A stretch of DNA of 9,897 nucleotides. It comes from an uncultured bacterium. GTDB lineage: Bacteria; Bacillota_I; Bacilli_A; RF39; UBA660. Below the pieces are notes generated by a model. The model did not search any database. It saw only the letters and a program-made list of their open reading frames with translations, and was not told the DNA's origin. The position numbers were made by a program, and so were the translations under genes. The DNA is taken from NCBI GenBank assembly GCA_905215145.1, contig CAJMOW010000039.1, positions 1 to 9,897 on the forward strand, read 5' to 3'. Shown piece by piece: positions 6,115-9,897 of the stretch; position 1 is the first letter of the stretch; each line of letters opens with the position of its first letter.

Positions 6115-6801
6115 CTAGAAGGGAAGGTCGTCATCTTCATTTGCATCTACTGCTCCAAAATCTGATTTCATATCACTTAGTACGTTATCAGATTTTGTCA
6201 TATTTGTTGGAGTTGCAGTCGCAGCAGCTTGAATTCGAGACATTTCATATGAAGAAAGAGTCAAATCCTTGCCAATTACTTTAGAACTAATATAAACAAT
6301 CCCCTCTCTATTAATACTAGCTACATAACTAGGAAGGCTTGCATATCCATTTTTATTTGGAAGCAGTTTAATTTGAGTTTGTGTACCAACTTTTGAATCA
6401 AGAATCTTTTTCAAAAGTTTTACAATACCATCAAACGAACTTGCTTTAAACTGAGCCTCTCCTTTTTCAATTTTTTCACCAGCTTCAGGATTTAGAGCCA
6501 TAATAAGTTGTTTACATTTAGCCATAAATTGTTCAGCAGGAGAAGCCTGTTCACGTTCAACTCCATTACGATCAGTTGTAGTCTTACGTTCAGCCGAAGT
6601 TGGTTCAAACATCTTATCATCGAAAATACCAGAACCGTCTACAGCTTCAAAATGAATATCAATAGTACCTACTGCATTAGGACCAAAGTCCTCTCCACGT
6701 TCAATCCCTTTAAATATTACATCATGAATTCCACATTTAAGACGATTATTTTCTACTACTCGTGCAGTCGCAACTGCACCCATATCAAACATATTTCCCA
6801 T
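6115..6801 (-). CDS. Putative single-stranded DNA-binding protein with C-terminal DDDLPF tip
   Basis: This is a 228-residue protein starting at ATG 6799-6801 (MGNMFDMGAV) and ending at TAG (6115-6117). The TAG falls right after the tip ANEDDDLPF, which shows that TAG is a true stop in this genome. An acidic tail ending in an aromatic residue is the hallmark of bacterial SSB and functional analogues such as T7 gp2.5, where it recruits replication partners. The body contains likely beta strands (CGIHDVIFKGIERG, GTIDIHFEAVDG, TQIKLLPNKNGYASLP, IVYISSK) consistent with an OB-like fold, followed by a low-complexity linker (AAATATPTN). It sits between another LPF-tailed protein and the primase, which supports a role in coating replicating DNA. 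No fold was verified. Confidence 0.72.
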   Translation of the reverse strand: MGNMFDMGAVATARVVENNRLKCGIHDVIFKGIERGEDFGPNAVGTIDIHFEAVDGSGIFDDKMFEPTSAERKTTTDRNGVEREQASPAEQFMAKCKQLIMALNPEAGEKIEKGEAQFKASSFDGIVKLLKKILDSKVGTQTQIKLLPNKNGYASLPSYVASINREGIVYISSKVIGKDLTLSSYEMSRIQAAATATPTNMTKSDNVLSDMKSDFGAVDANEDDDLPF

Positions 6802-6844
6802 AGTTATATTAATTTATAATAATTTATTAATTTTTCTGTATTAA

Positions 6845-7366
6845 TTAAAACGGAAGAGAATCTTCTTCATCAGAAACTGTAGAGTTAGTAATAATTTCGT
6901 TTGCAATATCTTCTAACTCAATTTCTTCATCTTTTAATTCTTCTGAAACTATTTCTGAATCACTATCGTTCAAAGGAACTAGTTTAAATATATGTTCTTT
7001 AAATGGTTGTAATTCAAAAACAGTTCCATATTCTAATAATATTGTCCTTTGATTTCCTCTAAAAGACACAGTATTAGATTTTGTTAATTTATTTCCTGCT
7101 TTTTTATCTGTAAAATATTCAGATTTAGCAATTACAGGAAATGTTTTTTCTTTTGATTCCTGAAAATAATTGATAGATATTCTATCTTCAGGATTAGCAT
7201 CTAGGAAAGCTAAAGCAGTATCTGAAATAATTAATTTATTTGCAGTAACTTCTACAATAGCTTTTCCAGTAGTATCTCGTTTAACAGTAACAGAAGTCGA
7301 ATTAGTAACAGTTAAATTTGATACCTTTTTAGTTGTTTCATCAAAATCAAATGATATTTTAAGCAT
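6845..7366 (-). CDS. Replication-module protein with SSB-like acidic tail (DEEDSLPF)
   Basis: This is a 173-residue protein rich in beta-type alternation (LKISFDFDETTKKVSNLTVTN, FPVIAKSEYF, RTILLEYGTVFELQPFKEHIFKLVPL) with a long acidic C-terminal region of about 40 residues ending SDEEDSLPF. The tail is almost the same as that of the next gene downstream, although the bodies do not look alike. The ATG (7364-7366) overlaps the end of the Sak4-like ATPase by eight bases, and the gene ends at TAA. It is probably a second ssDNA-binding or replication-accessory protein. The family could not be named from sequence. It has no Trp. Confidence 0.65.
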   Translation of the reverse strand: MLKISFDFDETTKKVSNLTVTNSTSVTVKRDTTGKAIVEVTANKLIISDTALAFLDANPEDRISINYFQESKEKTFPVIAKSEYFTDKKAGNKLTKSNTVSFRGNQRTILLEYGTVFELQPFKEHIFKLVPLNDSDSEIVSEELKDEEIELEDIANEIITNSTVSDEEDSLPF

Positions 7367-7540
7367 TTCTTAACGAAGGATAAATTTGAGTCCAATCATA
7401 AACAACTGTTCCATCTTCTTGATATTTACCTAAAACAATATCTTTATTTCTAAGATGAGCAGGTCTTGCTCCACATTCAACAAATTTATCATTAGTATTG
7501 AAGCTTAAAATAGTGTTAGATTCATCATCGCGATACAAAT
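7359..7540 (-). CDS. Sak4/RecA-like ATPase, exon 2 (C-terminal)
   Basis: This exon encodes the last 60 residues or so of the ATPase: YLYRDDESNTILSF..., CGARPAHLRN and a C-terminal segment YDWTQIYPSLRNA, ending at TAA 7359-7361. It has no start codon of its own. Adding AT from 7540-7539 to the single T left over from exon 1 makes a Tyr codon (residue 184) and restores the run DAIG-Y-LYRDD that I recognise from phage AAA/Sak4 proteins. Its stop overlaps the start of the next gene by eight bases. Confidence 0.85.
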
Positions 7541-8478
7541 CATTTATACTCGGTTTTTAAACCTATTTTTGAACCAATTAATAATAGGCTCTTTTTGTTT
7601 ATAAGATAATTTATTAATATACTTTTGCATTTCTCCGTTAATGACTTGCACAGGAGATAATTGCTCTAATAAATATCTTGCAAAAACAGCTTCTTCATAT
7701 GTAATAAACCAAGGGCTGCGATATGTTTTACCTTTTATGGCAAACCTAGCCATAAAACGTTTTGTTCTATTTATATCAGAATGTTGATCGATCCCTTTAA
7801 TATCAAAACGTGTATTCTCTCGACAATGTTGATTATAGTTCTGTACAGTTTGATTTGCAAATCTAAGATTAGATTTTCGATTATCAAATGTATTTAAATT
7901 AATGTGATCAATCATTTGCCCTGGTTTTGCATCCATTATATATCTATGATAATAACCAACGTCATTACTTACAAGATATATTAGTTGAGTAGATTTCGTA
8001 GGTTTAGTAGAATGCCATTTATATAAACTAACTCTATTTATATCTTCTAAATCTATTTTAAATTTATGAAGAGGTTCATTATTAATATTATATGTAACGA
8101 TTTCGGCATAATTTTTATGTAAAATTATTTCGTTTGGATCGTACTTGCTTCTAGGATTTGAATCAAGAAACTTTCCATATTGTTGTAGTTGTGTAGCATG
8201 TTTACGACATAATGTGCCTCTCCCATAAAAAATTTTTCCACAATGCTTACATATGTGATTTTTATAATATTTTTTATTCATGTTTTTGGTTCGAGATTAG
8301 ACTATATCATATTCCTAATTTTAGGAACCCTCCTTGTAGTCGTTGAGGCTATTTTAATCGCCTGCTGATTGTCCAATCTTAATCATTTTTACCCTTTGGT
8401 AGATTAAGCTCTAAGGAGTTTCCAGCATATACGAGGTTTTCGATAATTATTACTAATTAAAGGGGCATTCTTAAGTTA
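7541..8478 (-). ncRNA. Group I intron in the ATPase gene, encoding an HNH endonuclease
   Basis: This 938-nt intron has a well-formed core just after the 5' splice site. P1 can form between exon GGGT and GCCC about 13 bases into the intron, with the T-G wobble at the splice site. The core has the classic elements: GGACAATCAGCAGG in the P3/P6 region, CTCAACGACTACA (R) and ATATAGTC (S). P7 pairs GACTA (plus 8337-8341) with TAGTC (plus 8300-8304). P8 is the hairpin TTCCTA/TAGGAA (8312-8327). The 3' end after G at 7541 restores the protein frame. Unlike the intron in the radical SAM gene, the endonuclease ORF lies 3' of P7. A CTCG before it (near 8292-8295) can pair with CGAG after it (7550-7553), so the ORF may sit in a P9-type loop. 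Confidence 0.9.
7544..8281 (-). CDS. Intron-encoded HNH homing endonuclease with AP2-like DNA-binding domain
   Basis: This is a 245-residue protein. An N-terminal zinc-ribbon-like motif has C11, C14, C25 and H28 (ICKHCGK ... LCRKH). The HNH_3-type nuclease core lies at about 110-150: H112, then IDHINLNTFDNRKSNLRFANQ, with D125/H126, N134 and NLR at 138-140. An AP2-like domain follows (about 160-208: IKGKTYRSPWF, TYEEAVFARYLLEQ). This domain order is typical of phage intron HNH enzymes that cleave the intronless allele. It starts with ATG 8279-8281 and stops at TAA 7544-7546, only three bases before the inferred 3' splice site, so the coding region and the splice-site sequence are tightly constrained together. 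Its three Trp codons are TGG, unlike the TGA-bearing GIY-YIG enzyme. Confidence 0.92.
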   Translation of the reverse strand: MNKKYYKNHICKHCGKIFYGRGTLCRKHATQLQQYGKFLDSNPRSKYDPNEIILHKNYAEIVTYNINNEPLHKFKIDLEDINRVSLYKWHSTKPTKSTQLIYLVSNDVGYYHRYIMDAKPGQMIDHINLNTFDNRKSNLRFANQTVQNYNQHCRENTRFDIKGIDQHSDINRTKRFMARFAIKGKTYRSPWFITYEEAVFARYLLEQLSPVQVINGEMQKYINKLSYKQKEPIINWFKNRFKNRV

Positions 8479-9028
8479 ACCCAATTGCATCGCTTTTAGA
8501 AGCTAAAATACGTCCTGTTTTACCTAACAAGTCAATTTGCTTCGCTGTTAAATCACTATTTGCAATAGCTGCATCTTTAGCATGACAGACAAGTATTACA
8601 TTTCGAGTACACTTAGCAACCATATTAATAACTTGCTCTAAAGCATCTCTCATAAATTTATACCCAGCTCCCATTGCCGCGTCAATGACATCAGTGCCAG
8701 TAAACTTCTCTCCAGCAGGAGTTTGTTTATACAGGTGTAATGCTAAATGTTTAACTATATCTTCTAACGCTGTAACTGTATCAATTGTAATAAAATCGTA
8801 AGGTTTTCCAGCTTTAATTACTTCTTGACAAACTTCTTTAATATCTTTTACAGACGTTACTCTAACTTTAAGTGCTTCAATATATGCTAATCCACCTTCA
8901 GTATCAAGCATCAAGTTATTAGGAAGTTCTGCAAGAGCTGAACTTTTTCCTTGTTTAACTTTTGAGAATATAATTAAATTTCTCGGATCTTGTGTTTCTG
9001 CAGGTAGTTTAGATTTTGGCAATTCCAT
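8479..9028 (-). CDS. Sak4/RecA-like ATPase, exon 1 (N-terminal three quarters)
   Basis: This exon encodes residues 1-183 plus one base of codon 184 of a 243-residue ATPase. The P-loop is SKVKQGKSS (22-30), which keeps GKS but lacks the usual first Gly. Walker B is YDFITIDT with Asp 83, and a later strand VILVCHAKD lies near 170. The architecture LIIFxKxKxGKS ... LPNNLMLDTEGG ... TIDTVTALE fits the AAA_24/Sak4 family of phage RecA-like single-strand annealing or recombination ATPases found in crAss-like replication modules. Unspliced RNA gives a stop (TAA 8471-8473) two codons past the exon. The ATG (9026-9028) is two bases after the helicase stop, so they are co-transcribed. The next two genes encode proteins with SSB-like tails, plausible partners. 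Confidence 0.88.
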
Positions 9029-9030
9029 AA

Positions 9031-9583
9031 TTAAAACGTATATTCAGTATTAGTTCTTATTATCTTTTTATCTATATCATTTTCTGATAAATCTTGTTGT
9101 ATAATACGTTTTGTTTTACACGGAATGTTTAGAGAAGGTTCTCTAATTAATTTTATATCAGTAATTTGTTCGGGTAAAGGTAATTCTGTTCACCAACCTA
9201 CGGAGCCATAAAATCCACAATTTAAGACTTGATTAGCAATTCCATATCGATTTTTACTTATAATCAACCCTCTATATGTGTCTCTTAATCCTCCTCCATT
9301 TTCACCTAATATTTTATATCCTCTACAAGTAGAAAGTTTTTCTCTAGCAGGATAAAATATTTGTAAGGTTACATCGCTATCATTTACAGGAGCACTTGAA
9401 GCCATAATATCATTTAAACCTGGTTCAGATAAATCAGCTTTTCTTCTATCCATAGAAGAAGATTCTCTATTTTGCTGCATAATCATAAATCAAGATATTC
9501 GATATTTACGCTTAAGCGTTACCATATAAGAAGATGTTAAATCAATTTCTTCCTTTATTTTCCTACCTTCTTCTAATTTTAAT
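9031..9583 (-). CDS. dnaB: DnaB-like replicative helicase, C-terminal exon (TGA read as Trp)
   Basis: This is the C-terminal part of a hexameric replicative helicase. It contains KKEEIDLTSSYMVTLKRKYR, then IMQQNRESSSMDRRKADLSEP (the Q-Q-N-R and S-x-x-x-R-R segment of the DnaB RecA fold), DSDVTLQIFYP, and GLIISKNRYGIANQVLNCGFYG. Two in-frame TGA codons, 9490-9492 and 9190-9192, are read as Trp (ISWF and GWWTELP); the second extends the protein by about 53 residues to TAA 9031-9033. The upstream limit is uncertain: the frame is open to 9591, and a TAA at 9592-9594 shows the exon cannot extend farther. A 3' splice site after G at 9584 or 9573 would work. Walker A and B lie upstream of the window, beyond the intron. 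The apparent ATG at 9484-9486 is internal. Confidence 0.85.
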
Positions 9584-9897
9584 CAATTTTGTTATCCTAG
9601 AAGTTTTTTATCTTCCAGTTCTTATAGTTTCCTATAAGTTCGGCATACATTTTCATCTTCATTTAAGTAAGATGTCAAACACTCTTGGAAACATTTTATT
9701 CTAATTTCTTAGGTTCAGTTTCTATGCTCTACGATAGCTTAGACTCTTTAGTTTCTAAGCTTATCTCGGTATTAGCATGATAAAAATCATCAAATACTTT
9801 CTTCTTACGTAAAAGAAAAAAGTCTGCATTTGTATATATCAGCTTATAAAATTTTTTTAAACTTTTGCACTATATTATGCCCGTAAAATATACAATC
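9584..9897 (-). ncRNA. 3' part of a third group I intron, in the helicase gene (continues beyond the window)
   Basis: Between the helicase exon and the window edge there is no helicase sequence, but a group I 3' core is visible. P7 can pair GCATA (plus 9723-9727) with TATGC (plus 9643-9647). P8 is the hairpin CATCTT/AAGATG (9654-9674). P9 is a 7-bp hairpin CTTATAG-GAAA-CTATAAG (9621-9638) with a GAAA tetraloop. The string ATGAAAATGTA before the 3' P7 strand is the same as in the intron of the radical SAM gene, so the two introns are probably related. The 3' splice site lies between about 9560 and 9591 and is not resolved. The 5' part is outside the window. Confidence 0.75.
9729..9897 (-). pseudogene. 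C-terminus of an intron endonuclease, LAGLIDADG-like, with apparent frameshift
   Basis: Two short overlapping frames encode consecutive parts of what looks like one C-terminus. The first (CIFYGHNIVQKFKKI) runs off the window edge and stops at TAA 9844-9846. The second (KFYKLIYTNADFFLLRKKKVFDDF) lacks its start and ends at TAG 9729-9731. Removing one A from the seven-A run at 9852-9858 joins them. The pattern YxLIYTNADxxLxRKKxxF resembles the end of phage LAGLIDADG intron endonucleases (usually LYxxAxIYLxRKYxxF). This could be a decayed gene, a sequencing or assembly error in the homopolymer, or programmed slippage. Its stop sits two bases before the P7 strand of the intron. Confidence 0.45.

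Noticed and set aside
6845..6910. EIITNSTVSDEED near the end of the SSB-like protein as a seventh copy of the TNSSSE motif
   Set aside because: It is at the C-terminus, lacks QS and the final E-L/V-F in register, and lies in a low-complexity acidic tail. It is most likely coincidence.
6508..7373. Plus-strand ORFs opposite the two SSB-like genes
   Set aside because: They lie antisense to well-supported minus-strand genes and show no domain features.
1..9897. CRISPR arrays, tRNA genes, rRNA, insertion sequences
   Set aside because: I saw no regular direct repeats with spacers, no cloverleaf-like segments with a CCA-proximal TTC arm, and no transposase motifs. A suppressor tRNA for TGA was looked for and is not in this window.

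Overview
The window looks like part of an AT-rich phage genome. The best match is a crAss-like phage (Crassvirales) of gut Bacteroidales, though this rests on gene content and order alone. Every real gene is on the minus strand, so transcription runs from 9897 toward 1. The window uses a reassigned code: TGA is read as Trp, while TAA and TAG still terminate (genetic code 4 style). Reading TGA as Trp joins ORFs that look broken in the standard code into complete proteins: a primase with four TGA codons, a PD-(D/E)XK-type nuclease, a DnaB-like helicase C-terminus and a GIY-YIG homing endonuclease. TGA/Trp recoding, self-splicing introns and this replication module are all known from crAss-like phages.

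Right part (9897 to 4697) is a replication/recombination module. In transcription order it holds: the 3' end of a homing endonuclease ORF (LAGLIDADG-like, possibly frameshifted) and the 3' core of a group I intron; the C-terminal exon of a DnaB-type helicase; a Sak4/RecA-like ATPase split by a second group I intron carrying an HNH/AP2 endonuclease; two consecutive proteins with SSB-type acidic tails ending in LPF; a DnaG/TOPRIM-type primase; and a small nuclease. Genes abut or overlap by a few bases. A strong hairpin (4666-4693) closes the module.

Left part (4651 to 1) is the unusual region: six consecutive, mostly overlapping genes encoding small proteins of about 98-170 residues. They share one short N-terminal motif (consensus QSxxDIITNSS-S/T-E-L/V-F) but diverge afterwards. 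They are followed directly by a radical SAM enzyme gene and the start of another small gene. The radical SAM gene is interrupted, inside its conserved GEP loop, by a third group I intron (660-2051) with a two-part GIY-YIG/NUMOD endonuclease. Removing the intron restores a 300-residue protein. The arrangement suggests, without proving it, that the radical SAM enzyme acts on the motif-bearing proteins. That would be an undescribed peptide- or protein-modification system in a phage.

Three group I introns, each tied to a different homing-endonuclease family, thus lie within 10 kb, two of them in replication genes and one in the radical SAM gene. All 15 Trp codons of the radical SAM operon are TGG, whereas the replication genes and the GIY-YIG ORF use TGA freely.
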